Assembly (NCBI GenBank): GCA_045597945.1
Contig: JAZLLD010000084.1
Coordinates: 1-64,000 of the forward strand
Length of the DNA: 64,000 nucleotides
Reading direction: 5' to 3'
Source: Colimorpha sp045597945
Lineage (GTDB): Bacteria; Bacteroidota; Bacteroidia; Bacteroidales; P3
A program made the translations under genes and the position numbers. The notes beneath the pieces were generated by a model. The model saw only the letters and a list, made by a program, of their open reading frames with translations, did not search any database and was not told where the DNA came from. How positions within the stretch are numbered: position 1 is the first letter of the stretch; each line of letters opens with the position of its first letter. Shown piece by piece: positions 34,407-43,225 of this stretch.

Positions 34407-36268
34407 AAAATGATTACCTTTTTAGCAGGCTTATTGCCTATTTTCACCAAATATATACCATGCGGCAAAGCCTGAGTTTCAACATTATTCTGCTTATCTA
34501 CAGCGAATACGCAACGACCCATGCCGTCATATATTGCCACAGACTCATTGCGATTCTGCGTCACAATTATCTTATTTTCTCTCACCTCTACACTGGCAGG
34601 ATTCTCCGTCACAACATCCCGCAACCCCAGAGTGGCCTGATGGCCGAAATAAGGACGGAGCATCAGCGAGCCTTGTAGTATGCTGGTCTGCCATTCGCTC
34701 CCGGCAAGGAAGAAAATCCTACTTGATGCATCTGTGTTCCTATCAAATCCAAGGTTTAGGAAATCTGCCGTGGCCTGCTCTAGTCCGACATATATGGTTC
34801 CATTGCAAACTAACGGTTCTTCAAGCACATAGCGCACATAATTGTTCAACCCAATGAACTGTGGCTTGCGCCTTCCCTGATCCTTGTAGATAATGTTGCC
34901 AGGCCGACCATTGGCATCGTCCCACACGGTAATAAAAAACCTAATATCCTCATTCTGGCTGTGGTAGGTTCTATTAAAATACAGATTCACCGCAGTCAGT
35001 GTGTCTGCTTCCGCCAAGTCGAAACGGCAAGCCAACTTTACTTTTGGCATAGTGGATGTAATACCATATCCATTCTCAGCAGTCCCATCATCGTAGGCAT
35101 AGTAATTATCAAACACTTGCGTAAACCTAATAGTATCATTCTGAGGATATGGGTCTCCACTCACGCCTTCACGCAGGCCGTGGACTATAGTATAGGAAGT
35201 TGGTTCAGTCATCCCTGCTGTGAAAATGTAGGTCAACTCCGGATTAGCATGAGCGGCAGAGGCTTGATACACAGCCCCATTCCAATAGACCGGAGCATTC
35301 TCAAAACCGCCATCATATTCATGCACCACACGGCCGCTCTCATCATAGATACGATAGCCGTAATTGGTGGCCAGCTCGTTCGAGAAGCGGTTGGTTATCA
35401 ACAGTTCCAAATCATCTCGCATATCGCCGGGCCGATATTGGCGGGCAGGCATAGCCGTGTACTCTTTCAGCATCGATGTTGCCGGATTCACAAATGCCAC
35501 ATCGCGCAAAACACTATCGCCTTTGTGCCTCATGGCATCTAGCACTATGTAGTCTAAATTCCATTGGTCTGCATTGCTCAGCATTCCCCTTTTAGCCACA
35601 ATGTCTAGGCTACAGTAGTTGCGGAAACGAAAACGAAAACCCGCCGTGAAATAAGCGGGATTATCAATCAGCACTTCCTGATACTGCCAATATGACCCCG
35701 TACGGGAAAACAAAGTGTCGGCCGAAATGCCGGGCGTACTCCACACCCAGCGCCAAGAACCGGTTGCGATGTCAAAGAACTCCAACACAAGCGAATCGGT
35801 GCCCTCCGGCACATCGCCTACCCCTTCCCACCTATTGCCATAACCGCCACCAGGGAGATAGAAGAAACTGAAATAGACCGAGTCTGCTGCCGACAAAGCC
35901 CTGGGTACCGGCGAGAATGCCGAATCCAAACGAATCTGATGCGATGTCAGTGTGTCGGCCGAATAGATTAGCCCCAGTTCAGTTGCATACATATTTCCCT
36001 CGTAATCATAAGCATCCAACGTTGCCATGCCGATAGTAGGAGGCAGAGGCGCATACCCTTGGTTGATTAACGAGCCTCCCAATTCCCATTGCGAATTGAC
36101 GATGACCTGACTGGAAAAATCCTCAAAGAAAGGCAACGAAAGTGTCGTCAGTTCCTTGGGTTTCACCTTCACATCCTGGCGCAGGGGCAGCAACACTTCC
36201 TGCGCTGTCCCCAACCAAGGCAGCAAAGCCAACATCACCAACAAAATCCGGTGCTTGCTCATAGTCAT
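34403..36268 (-). CDS. Secreted protein with type IX (type A) sorting domain
   Basis: A 621-residue secreted protein starting at ATG 36268 or 36262, which gives a signal peptide (SKHRILLVMLALLPWLGTAQ). The mature part is beta-rich with a LPFFEDFSS stretch near its start, like other Bacteroidota surface proteins. The last 75 residues form a type-A T9SS signal: a VEVRENKIIVTQ strand, VAIYDGMGRCVF, LPHGIYLVKIG and KKVIIL. The gene lies between rluD and the PASTA gene. Specific function unknown; it is a likely cargo of the T9SS encoded at 16617-23682. Confidence 0.82.
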   Translation of the reverse strand: MTMSKHRILLVMLALLPWLGTAQEVLLPLRQDVKVKPKELTTLSLPFFEDFSSQVIVNSQWELGGSLINQGYAPLPPTIGMATLDAYDYEGNMYATELGLIYSADTLTSHQIRLDSAFSPVPRALSAADSVYFSFFYLPGGGYGNRWEGVGDVPEGTDSLVLEFFDIATGSWRWVWSTPGISADTLFSRTGSYWQYQEVLIDNPAYFTAGFRFRFRNYCSLDIVAKRGMLSNADQWNLDYIVLDAMRHKGDSVLRDVAFVNPATSMLKEYTAMPARQYRPGDMRDDLELLITNRFSNELATNYGYRIYDESGRVVHEYDGGFENAPVYWNGAVYQASAAHANPELTYIFTAGMTEPTSYTIVHGLREGVSGDPYPQNDTIRFTQVFDNYYAYDDGTAENGYGITSTMPKVKLACRFDLAEADTLTAVNLYFNRTYHSQNEDIRFFITVWDDANGRPGNIIYKDQGRRKPQFIGLNNYVRYVLEEPLVCNGTIYVGLEQATADFLNLGFDRNTDASSRIFFLAGSEWQTSILQGSLMLRPYFGHQATLGLRDVVTENPASVEVRENKIIVTQNRNESVAIYDGMGRCVFAVDKQNNVETQALPHGIYLVKIGNKPAKKVIIL

Positions 36269-36279
36269 TGCATTATTAT

Positions 36280-37170
36280 CTACCAATCCCAACCGTCATC
36301 GAAACTGGCGTCGACATCGCCTAGGCCATTGTCGTAATCTTCAAAATCGTTCTCGAAAATCTGGGAAGAATCCACCTGGAAGTTGCTAATAATGCGTTCC
36401 ACATCGGCCTCGCTAGCATCGCAATACCACATTTCCACCGAGGTGCCCAGCGGATATCGAGTGATGCCAGTATAGTCCGGACTCAACCTATAGCAAACTG
36501 CCGTGTTCTTGTTCGTCACTCCGTCGAAATGCTCAGCACCAACATTCAGCGATGCCGAGAGGATTCCTCGGCGGGCCTTAGAGGCAACCTGGCCAATAAC
36601 GAAAGGCACGCGGGTGCCCGTGCGGCTTTCGCCCAGTCCCACTGTAAGATCCACCACTGCACCGGAGGTCATCTTCTCACCCGCATAGACCATTTTGCCC
36701 TTGCAAGTACACTCTAAGATGGCATTACGATACGGACTTTCCACAAAGCGCAGATGGCCGCATCGCAGCCCTGCTGCCTCCAAGGCCGATACCGCACTGC
36801 GAACAGTCATATTCGACAGTTCAGGCAGCACTACATCCGAGGGATTGAACGTAGTTATGGTCACATATACCTTGCGACTCTTCTTCACCATGGTGCCGGG
36901 CAGAGGATCCTGCTGAATCACGATGCCACCTTCTTTCTCGGCATCGTACACCGAATCTATCACCACATATTTGAGATGCAGCGGATTATCCGACTTCAGT
37001 TCTTCCAAGGCCTCGCCGCAAATATCCGGCAGCTCGTATTCTTTACCCTGTCGCGCCACCATCTTAATAAACATGAAGGCTAGGAAAACCAAAACTATAG
37101 ACACCGCCAACATATACAGCAGGTGCTTTACCAAAGGATGGTCCTCAAAAAATTCTTTATCAATCTTCAT
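36280..37170 (-). CDS. PASTA-domain membrane protein
   Basis: A 296-residue protein starting at ATG 37170 (MKIDKEFFEDHP). One transmembrane helix is at about 19-38 (LLYMLAVSIVLVFLAFMFI), then about three PASTA domains on the periplasmic side (for example IQQDPLPGTMVKKSRKVYVT in part: QQDPLPGTMVKKSRKVYV). PASTA domains bind peptidoglycan fragments in other bacteria; here there is no kinase domain. The C-terminal tail is strongly acidic (about 275-296). Genes of this type usually sit beside rluD in Bacteroidota, as here. Confidence 0.85.
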   Translation of the reverse strand: MKIDKEFFEDHPLVKHLLYMLAVSIVLVFLAFMFIKMVARQGKEYELPDICGEALEELKSDNPLHLKYVVIDSVYDAEKEGGIVIQQDPLPGTMVKKSRKVYVTITTFNPSDVVLPELSNMTVRSAVSALEAAGLRCGHLRFVESPYRNAILECTCKGKMVYAGEKMTSGAVVDLTVGLGESRTGTRVPFVIGQVASKARRGILSASLNVGAEHFDGVTNKNTAVCYRLSPDYTGITRYPLGTSVEMWYCDASEADVERIISNFQVDSSQIFENDFEDYDNGLGDVDASFDDGWDW

Positions 37171-37217
37171 ACTACTTATTTGTGGGTTATAATCCAATCA
37201 TAATCAAATGCGTGCGA

Positions 37218-38543
37218 CTATCTGGCCAATTTGCCGATCAGCGTGGCCGCCGTGCAGTCTGTCACTGTCACATTCACATACTCGCCCGGTTGCACATCTT
37301 CGCGGTCAAACACTATCACCTTGTTCTGACTATTGCGGCCAAACAATTGCAACTTACTGCGGTGGGATTCGCCCTCCACCAGTACCTCAAAGGTCTTACC
37401 AATCTCTTTCTTATTGTTTTCCAATGCTATTTCACCTTGCAGGGCTATGATTTCTTCCAGTCGGCGAGTCTTCTCCGCTTCGGAGATATCATCCTGCAGA
37501 TGCTTCTCTGCATAAGTGTTGGGTCGCATCGAGAACTTGAACATATAGGCGTAGTCATATCTCACCTTGCGGAACATCTCCAGCGTCATCTGGTGTTCTT
37601 CCTCGGTCTCGGTACAGAAACCGGCGATCACATCGGTGGTGATGGAGCAGTCTGGCAGATAACGACGGATGGCCGCAATGCGGTCCAGATACCATGCCGA
37701 ATCATAATGCCGATTCATCAGTTTAAGCATACGGTCGCTACCGCTCTGAACCGGAAGATGGATACAATGGCAGATATTCTTGTGCGAAGCCATCACTTCC
37801 AGCAATTTGTCGCTCAGATCTTTGGGGTGGGAAGTGGCAAAACGCACTCTCAAGCGGGGGCTGATTTCTGCCACACGATGCATCAACTCGGGGAAATCCA
37901 CCATGCCTTCGCCCTCCTTCCAGCGGTAGGAATTCACGTTCTGGCCCAGCAGCGTAACCTCTTTGTAGCCCTGCTCCACCAGATTCCTAGCCTCTGCCAC
38001 GATGGTCTCAGGATCGCGGCTGCGCTCACGGCCTCGGGTATAAGGCACCACGCAGTAGGCACAGTAGTTCTGGCATCCGCGCATAATGGAAATATAGGCC
38101 GAAATACCATTACTGTTCAGGCGCACGGGCTCGATATCGTCGTAAGTCTCAGTCAGGCTGAGTTCCGTCTCGGCAGCCTTAATGCCCTGCTGGCGCACCT
38201 GCTCCAGAATCTCGGGCAGCCGGCGGTAAGCGTCAGGGCCGACCACAAAACTCACATTCTCTTCCTCCACCATCAGCTGGCTCTGCAGGCGCTCGGCCAT
38301 ACAGCCCAAAATACCTATGCGCAACTGTCCACGGCGCTGCTGCAAAGCCCGCAACTCGCGCAAACGCTTGCGAATACGCTGTTCCGCATTGTCGCGGATG
38401 GCACAAGTGTTTATCAGCACATAATCGGCCTCTTCAATCTGCGAGGTCATCTCATGCCCAGTTTTCTGCATCAGCGAGGCTATAATCTCGCTATCCGCAA
38501 AATTCATCTGACATCCGTATGTTTCAATAAATATCTTTGACAT
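37218..38543 (-). CDS. miaB: tRNA-2-methylthio-N6-dimethylallyladenosine synthase
   Basis: A 441-residue radical-SAM enzyme that adds a methylthio group to i6A37 of tRNAs. The N-terminal cluster cysteines are in GCQMNF, NTCAIRDN and LGCMAERL; the radical-SAM motif is CQNYCAYC (about 160); a TRAM domain ends the protein. Length agrees with MiaB (about 440-470). It is followed by the PASTA gene after 47 bases. Confidence 0.95.
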   Translation of the reverse strand: MSKIFIETYGCQMNFADSEIIASLMQKTGHEMTSQIEEADYVLINTCAIRDNAEQRIRKRLRELRALQQRRGQLRIGILGCMAERLQSQLMVEEENVSFVVGPDAYRRLPEILEQVRQQGIKAAETELSLTETYDDIEPVRLNSNGISAYISIMRGCQNYCAYCVVPYTRGRERSRDPETIVAEARNLVEQGYKEVTLLGQNVNSYRWKEGEGMVDFPELMHRVAEISPRLRVRFATSHPKDLSDKLLEVMASHKNICHCIHLPVQSGSDRMLKLMNRHYDSAWYLDRIAAIRRYLPDCSITTDVIAGFCTETEEEHQMTLEMFRKVRYDYAYMFKFSMRPNTYAEKHLQDDISEAEKTRRLEEIIALQGEIALENNKKEIGKTFEVLVEGESHRSKLQLFGRNSQNKVIVFDREDVQPGEYVNVTVTDCTAATLIGKLAR

Positions 38544-38565
38544 AATTCAATATTTTTCAAATTTC

Positions 38566-39840
38566 TCAAATTTTCACATATCCCACCAGCCTATCGTACC
38601 TATCGCTAGGCGAGCGGTAATAGACAAAAGCGCTGTAATTGTTTGTCGTCTCATAGAAGTCGCCCTCCAGGGTCTCGGTGCGCCCAATTGTTTCGCCAAC
38701 CGGCACAAACAGCAGCTGATAAGCATAATAGCCCTGCTTCAGATGCAGGCGCAGCGTGTAGGCCTTCATGTCCACATCATAATCCATCCTACTTTTCTCA
38801 TCCATACGCCACTGCGTCAGGTCGCCCACGACATAAACATTACCGTTCAAGTAGGGGTATTTCATCGGCAAGGCAAGATTCACATAAACATAGTCGGCCT
38901 CCGTCTGCTTGTTCTCGCGGTCCCACACGTTCACCTTCATGCCCCCTCTCAGCGTTGTCTCGGCAATATAGGGTTTACCCGACCTGTCCTCCAAAGGGCG
39001 AACAAGGGCATACCATTCGCCGCCGATTTCCGAAATTCGAGCCACATTGTACATAGCCGTGCGCACATTGCTGATATCAAAATAGCGGAACGTGTTGCCA
39101 CAATAAAAGATATTCTCGATGCTGTTGCGGAAAGCCATGGCACCTCTGTCGTAGCCGTTGAACCGCAGCCAGCGCAGATCATCCACTCGGCCGTTCTGCA
39201 TCAATGCCACATGATAGAACTCCGGATTCTGCAACGGGGGAATCTGTCCGCCCCGATAATCCGGATTCGCGCCCACGGCCACATCCACCTCTCTGCGGCG
39301 GAAGATATCCTTGTTGTCGTATGGTGCCAACACTTGGGCATCAGTCTTCACCGAGCCTTCCACCACACAGAACCTGCGGGTCAGCAACACGCTGTCGGGA
39401 TCGTCCTGCATGAACACCGTCACCACATAGTTGCCCGAAATCAGCAGTTCGCTATACTTGGAGGGAATGTACTGATAGTAATTCACATAGCTCTGCAAAG
39501 TAGTAAACGAAGGATTATAATTATCAATGGAGCCCTCCTCAAAGCCGTTCACAAACTCATAAGCCTCCATCTCGTCCACCCGCCAGTTGCGATCGCAATG
39601 GCTGATGCGGTACCGATAGTTGTCGGCCTCAGCGCCCAGCACGTCGAACCGCAGCAACAGCCTGTCGGCAGAACCCAGCACCAGTATCGGCTGTTCCAGC
39701 TCCACCCCATTCTTATAGAGGGTCACCGTACGCACCTGCTCGGCCCAATTGGAGTCGACCACCACCTGCGACAGAAGCGATTGCCCGCCAACCAGCAGCA
39801 ACAACAATAGTGTGATAGACAGTCTAATAACCTTACTCAT
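38566..39840 (-). CDS. Type IX secretion Plug protein (DUF5103)
   Basis: A 424-residue exported protein (signal peptide about 1-25, ending LLSQ) matching DUF5103, now described as the T9SS Plug. Marks are YRYRISHCDRNWRVDEMEAYEFVNGF (in part: RISHCDRNWRVDEMEAYEF) and DNYNPSFTTLQSYVNYYQYIP (in part: NYNPSFTTLQSYVNYY). In the published SprA translocon structures, Plug blocks the periplasmic entrance of the channel when no cargo-bound PorV is there. It is 22 bases ahead of miaB and has its own promoter. Confidence 0.82.
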   Translation of the reverse strand: MSKVIRLSITLLLLLLVGGQSLLSQVVVDSNWAEQVRTVTLYKNGVELEQPILVLGSADRLLLRFDVLGAEADNYRYRISHCDRNWRVDEMEAYEFVNGFEEGSIDNYNPSFTTLQSYVNYYQYIPSKYSELLISGNYVVTVFMQDDPDSVLLTRRFCVVEGSVKTDAQVLAPYDNKDIFRRREVDVAVGANPDYRGGQIPPLQNPEFYHVALMQNGRVDDLRWLRFNGYDRGAMAFRNSIENIFYCGNTFRYFDISNVRTAMYNVARISEIGGEWYALVRPLEDRSGKPYIAETTLRGGMKVNVWDRENKQTEADYVYVNLALPMKYPYLNGNVYVVGDLTQWRMDEKSRMDYDVDMKAYTLRLHLKQGYYAYQLLFVPVGETIGRTETLEGDFYETTNNYSAFVYYRSPSDRYDRLVGYVKI

Positions 39841-39868
39841 ATAATGCGTTTACATATAAAATGCAAAT

Positions 39869-39877
39869 GCAAAGATA
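39869..39877 (-). promoter_or_regulatory. Promoter -7 element of the Plug-miaB unit
   Basis: TATCTTTGC on the minus strand, 28 bases before the Plug ATG. Confidence 0.6.
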
Positions 39878-40031
39878 CGAAAAAAATTTGATTCAACGAG
39901 ATGTTTTTGTAATTGTATATTTTAAAAAACTGATTTTCAAGAGATGAACATACCGTTGAAGCCGACAAAACGACCATATTCCGGGCCGACCGAGAAGACA
40001 AGTATCCGAGTCGCATTTCGCCCACTACGAA

Positions 40032-40841
40032 TCAGTTGTCTTTCGCTGGAGCACAAGCGTCCGCGCACTGGGCTCTCAGACTTCGTTCCACACCTTCTAT
40101 CACCAACCCTGCCAAGGCTGTGCCAAACATGATGGTCACATGGGCCATAGTGCCGTTAATCTTGGCTTTCGTACTCGAGCCCGCCGACATACTCTCCTCC
40201 GCCATCGTTCCTCTATTCTCCCGCGGCAGCTCGCAGCTGTACACGCACATAAACTTATGGCTCGGAAATTCTTTCATTTGGCGATATCTCTTGCGCAACA
40301 TTCGCGCCAGCGGGTCGCCGTCCACCTCCCAGAACTCAGCCTTGCGGATGGCGAAGGGATCTGTACGCAGGGCCGCGCCCATCGAGCTCACAAAAGTGAC
40401 ACCTTTGCGCTCTTTCATCAAGCGGGTGCCATGCAAGATCAGCTGCTGCTTGTCGCGCAGCGAGTCAATCGCATCCACGATATAATCATACGTCTCCAGA
40501 TGGAATCCTTCAGCCGTACCCTGGCTATATACACCCTGCACGGCCTCTATCTCGGCATCGGGGTTTATCTCCAGCAAGCGTTCTTTCAGCGCGTCTACCT
40601 TGGGTCTACCCACGGTCTTAGTGGTAGCCATCAGCTGGCGGTTGACGTTGGTCACGCACACCGTGTCGTTGTCCACAAGCGTCAGGTGCTTCAGCCCTGA
40701 GCGCACTAAGCTCTCGGCGCACCACGACCCAACGCCCCCAACACCCAAGACGACAACCCTCACCTCGGCCATACGGCGCATAAACTCCTCGCCCATCAGC
40801 AGTTGCGTCCTGTGGAAAATACCCAATGCAATATCAGCCAT
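40032..40841 (-). CDS. tcdA: tRNA threonylcarbamoyladenosine dehydratase
   Basis: A 269-residue ThiF/E1-like enzyme that closes threonylcarbamoyl-A37 of tRNA into its cyclic form, using ATP. The nucleotide-binding segment VVVLGVGGVGSWCAESLVRSG (in part: LGVGGVGSWCAESLVRSG), the DNDTVCVTNVNRQ segment and VDAIDSLRDKQQLI are TcdA (CsdL) signatures. Length fits. It stands alone between the Plug promoter and the tRNA genes. Confidence 0.92.
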   Translation of the reverse strand: MADIALGIFHRTQLLMGEEFMRRMAEVRVVVLGVGGVGSWCAESLVRSGLKHLTLVDNDTVCVTNVNRQLMATTKTVGRPKVDALKERLLEINPDAEIEAVQGVYSQGTAEGFHLETYDYIVDAIDSLRDKQQLILHGTRLMKERKGVTFVSSMGAALRTDPFAIRKAEFWEVDGDPLARMLRKRYRQMKEFPSHKFMCVYSCELPRENRGTMAEESMSAGSSTKAKINGTMAHVTIMFGTALAGLVIEGVERSLRAQCADACAPAKDN

Positions 40842-40928
40842 ACAATAATCTTTTTCTCTCGGTGGATGAAATGGAACCTACCAAAACAAAAAATACGGCA
40901 TCAAGGATGTCGTATCTTGGTGTTTACT

Positions 40929-41006
40929 TGGTGGTCTGTGGCAGATTCGAACTGTCGACCTCTTCCGTGTGAAGGAAGCGCTCTGAACCAACTGAGCTAA
41001 CAGACC
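40929..41006 (-). tRNA. tRNA-Val (anticodon CAC)
   Basis: 78 bases including an encoded CCA. Acceptor GGTCTGT/ACAGACC, D-arm GCTCAGTTGG, anticodon stem CTTCC/GGAAG with loop TTCACAC (anticodon CAC), T-loop TTCGAAT. The T-stem GACAG/CTGCC has one A-C mismatch, which is unusual. Confidence 0.9.
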
Positions 41007-41060
41007 ATGACTCGCAGTCTTTTTTTGTAAAAAAAGGCGAAGCACCGCTTCACCTCTTAG

Positions 41061-41138
41061 TGGTGATCTGTACAAGATTTGAACTTGTGACCTCTTGCCT
41101 GTCAAGCAAGCGCTCTAAACCAACTGAGCTAACAGATC
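41061..41138 (-). tRNA. tRNA-Val (anticodon GAC)
   Basis: 78 bases including encoded CCA. Acceptor GATCTGT/ACAGATC, anticodon stem CTTGC/GCAAG with loop TTGACAG (anticodon GAC), T-arm ACAAG TTCAAAT CTTGT. It is the promoter-proximal gene of a two-tRNA transcript; the second tRNA-Val follows after 54 bases. Confidence 0.92.
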
Positions 41139-41159
41139 ATTTTCTCTCGAAAAGCGGAT

Positions 41160-41168
41160 GCAAAATTA
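41160..41168 (-). promoter_or_regulatory. Promoter -7 element of the tRNA-Val pair
   Basis: TAATTTTGC on the minus strand, 21 bases before the first tRNA. Confidence 0.65.
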
Positions 41169-41432
41169 CGAAGTTTTTTTGACATAGCCAAATATTTTTT
41201 CAAAAAAAGTTGCAATTCACTGATATTGAGCCACACTTTTTTTCATTTCCTAGAGTTGCCACACCGACAAATCCCCACTCTCAATCTCTTTTTTCTCGAA
41301 AAAACGACCTTGCATCACACCGAAAACGGGAAAACAGCAAAATAACGTTGCAACCAATTACAAAACAGCGAAATAAGCAAATACACCTTCACTTTTCAGA
41401 TTTTTTAATATTGCGCATCATAAAATTATTCG

Positions 41433-41441
41433 TAATTTTGC
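41433..41441 (+). promoter_or_regulatory. Promoter -7 element of the small lipoprotein gene
   Basis: TAATTTTGC on the plus strand, 44 bases before the ATG at 41486. The rest of 41169-41432 shows nothing recognisable. Confidence 0.6.
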
Positions 41442-41485
41442 AAAACAAAATTAATTATATTAACAACCTCAAATTATACAACAAA

Positions 41486-41698
41486 ATGAAGAAAGTATTT
41501 TTAACTCTTGCAGTTATGGCAACCGTCGCTTGCTTCTCCTCTTGCAGCAAAAACTGCACCTGCACCAAATGGTTGAACGGCGAAAAGAAAGGTACTGAAG
41601 AATTCAGCAAAGAGAAGCTGAAAGAAGGTCAGAAATGCTCCGACTACAGCACCGTTATCGAAATCAACGACAAGAAGACCGGCCTCGAATGCCGCTAA
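41486..41698 (+). CDS. Small cysteine-containing lipoprotein
   Basis: A 70-residue protein. ATG 41486 gives a lipoprotein signal (MKKVFLTLAVMATVACFSSC, Cys at 20), so the mature protein has only about 50 residues. It then has CTC near the N-terminus, a KWLNGEKKGTEEF stretch and two more Cys (GQKCSD, LECR), which could form disulfides. Small lipoproteins of this kind are common in Bacteroidota and have no assigned role. Own promoter upstream and a clear terminator downstream show it is a single-gene unit. Confidence 0.75.
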   Translation: MKKVFLTLAVMATVACFSSCSKNCTCTKWLNGEKKGTEEFSKEKLKEGQKCSDYSTVIEINDKKTGLECR

Positions 41699-41719
41699 TT
41701 TCTCTTGCCGACTATTCCA

Positions 41720-41751
41720 AAACAGCCGCCATCCAGGTGGCTGTTTCTTTT
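41720..41751. terminator. Bidirectional terminator between convergent genes
   Basis: An 11-bp stem (41720-41730 with 41736-41746, one G-U) and T-run CTTTTT on the plus strand. It serves the small lipoprotein and probably the trkH gene converging from the right. Confidence 0.75.
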
Positions 41752-41770
41752 TCGCCCAACCTCGCCGAGG

Positions 41771-43225
41771 TCACCCTCTCTTCCAGAATGCGGGAATAAA
41801 CAGCACTAGCACAGTCAAGCACTCCAGGCGACCCATAAGCATCAAGAACGAGCAGATAATCTTGCCCACCACAGAGAACCCTTCATAGCAACCAAAACCG
41901 CCGCTCAGCCCCAGTCCGGGGCCATAGCCCGTAATGCATGCTATCGTAGCACCTATCGACTCCGTGGCATTGATGCCGCTCAACATCAGCAGCATGATAC
42001 CCAAGAAGATGACTGCAGCATAGATAAGAAAGATGACCATCACATTGGTGATAATGTCCGTTGACACAGGCTTCTTATTCAGTCTCACCGGGTTGATGGC
42101 CGTCGGATGAAGCCTGTCGCGCAAAATCTTGCGTACATTCCGCCCCAGAATTATCACTCGCATGGCCTTGATACCACCCGTAGTCGAACCCGCCATACCG
42201 CCACAGAGAGAAAGAATCACAAACAAGAATGTCACCGGCACCCACCAGTTAGAGGTATCGGCCACCAGCGATCCCGTAGTCGTCAACACACTGATTGTCT
42301 GCACCAAACCGCAACGAATGGCATCGCTCCATTCGTAGCCCATCGCATGGCGCAACGACAGCACCACAAAAATGGCACTCACGGCATAAATCAGCAGATA
42401 GAACGAAATCTGGTCAAACTTATTCCGAAGCTTCTCCCATTGGATTGTCAGCACGTTATACAGCAACGCAAAGTTCACACCGCTCAGCAACATAGCACAA
42501 GCCATGATGTATTGCTGCGCATGGGTGAGTCGCTCTAAGCTATTATTATAGATCGAGAAGCCGCCCGATGAGATATTGGTAAACGTGACATTCACAGCAT
42601 CCCACACATGCATGCCGCTCTTCCATAAGACATAGATAAACACTATAGTCAGTATGATATACACACCCAAGGTCTGTCGTATGGTAGAAGCCGTGGAGGA
42701 TGTCTGCTTGCTGGTATTGTCGGCACCCGAAGCCTCGGCCGTATAGAGGCTGTACTTGTTGATACCCATCGAGGGCACCACCGCCAGCACTATCATCACG
42801 ATACCAAAGCCGCCGAACCACTGCGTCATACTGCGCCACAACAAGATAGAGGAAGGCAGGCACTCCACCGCGGGAAAGATTGTCGCACCCGTGGATGTGA
42901 TACCCGACATTGATTCAAACAGAGCGTCGGGCAGGTTCAGCACCGCTCCTGTAGCCAAATAGGGCAACGTGCCGAACAGGGCCAGCGCCACCCACATCAG
43001 CACCACCAGCAAATAGGCCATGCGCTTGTTCGACAAGCGGTTCACTCTGGGGAAACTGATACGCAGCAGCAGTCCCACATTGAAGGTGAACAACCCCGAT
43101 GCCGTGACAGCCTGCCAAGTGCCGTCGCCGAAATGGAACGCCGGAATCAGGCAGGAGAGAATCAGCGCCCCTTCCACCATCAGCATGATGCCGATAAACC
43201 GTAATATATACTTCACATCGTCCAT
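41771..43225 (-). CDS. trkH: TrkH-family potassium uptake protein, second copy
   Basis: A 484-residue inner-membrane potassium-translocating subunit with about ten hydrophobic segments and four pore loops; recognisable filter-like pieces are SGITSTGAT, NISSGGFSI, SVLTTTGSL and ITGYGPGLG. It begins directly after the stop of the other trkH, so the two are translationally close. The two TrkH proteins differ widely, so this is an old duplication. It would work with the TrkA subunit encoded upstream. Confidence 0.92.
   Translation of the reverse strand: MDDVKYILRFIGIMLMVEGALILSCLIPAFHFGDGTWQAVTASGLFTFNVGLLLRISFPRVNRLSNKRMAYLLVVLMWVALALFGTLPYLATGAVLNLPDALFESMSGITSTGATIFPAVECLPSSILLWRSMTQWFGGFGIVMIVLAVVPSMGINKYSLYTAEASGADNTSKQTSSTASTIRQTLGVYIILTIVFIYVLWKSGMHVWDAVNVTFTNISSGGFSIYNNSLERLTHAQQYIMACAMLLSGVNFALLYNVLTIQWEKLRNKFDQISFYLLIYAVSAIFVVLSLRHAMGYEWSDAIRCGLVQTISVLTTTGSLVADTSNWWVPVTFLFVILSLCGGMAGSTTGGIKAMRVIILGRNVRKILRDRLHPTAINPVRLNKKPVSTDIITNVMVIFLIYAAVIFLGIMLLMLSGINATESIGATIACITGYGPGLGLSGGFGCYEGFSVVGKIICSFLMLMGRLECLTVLVLFIPAFWKRG

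Noticed and set aside
37182..38540. A 452-codon plus-strand frame opposite miaB
   Set aside because: miaB on the other strand has all its cysteine motifs; the plus frame is a codon-bias shadow with no domain.
39878..40031. A possible small gene between the Plug promoter and tcdA
   Set aside because: Short frames exist on both strands but none has a promoter, signal peptide or recognisable pattern.
40878..41105. A 75-codon minus-strand frame over the tRNA pair
   Set aside because: It lies over two clear tRNA-Val genes.
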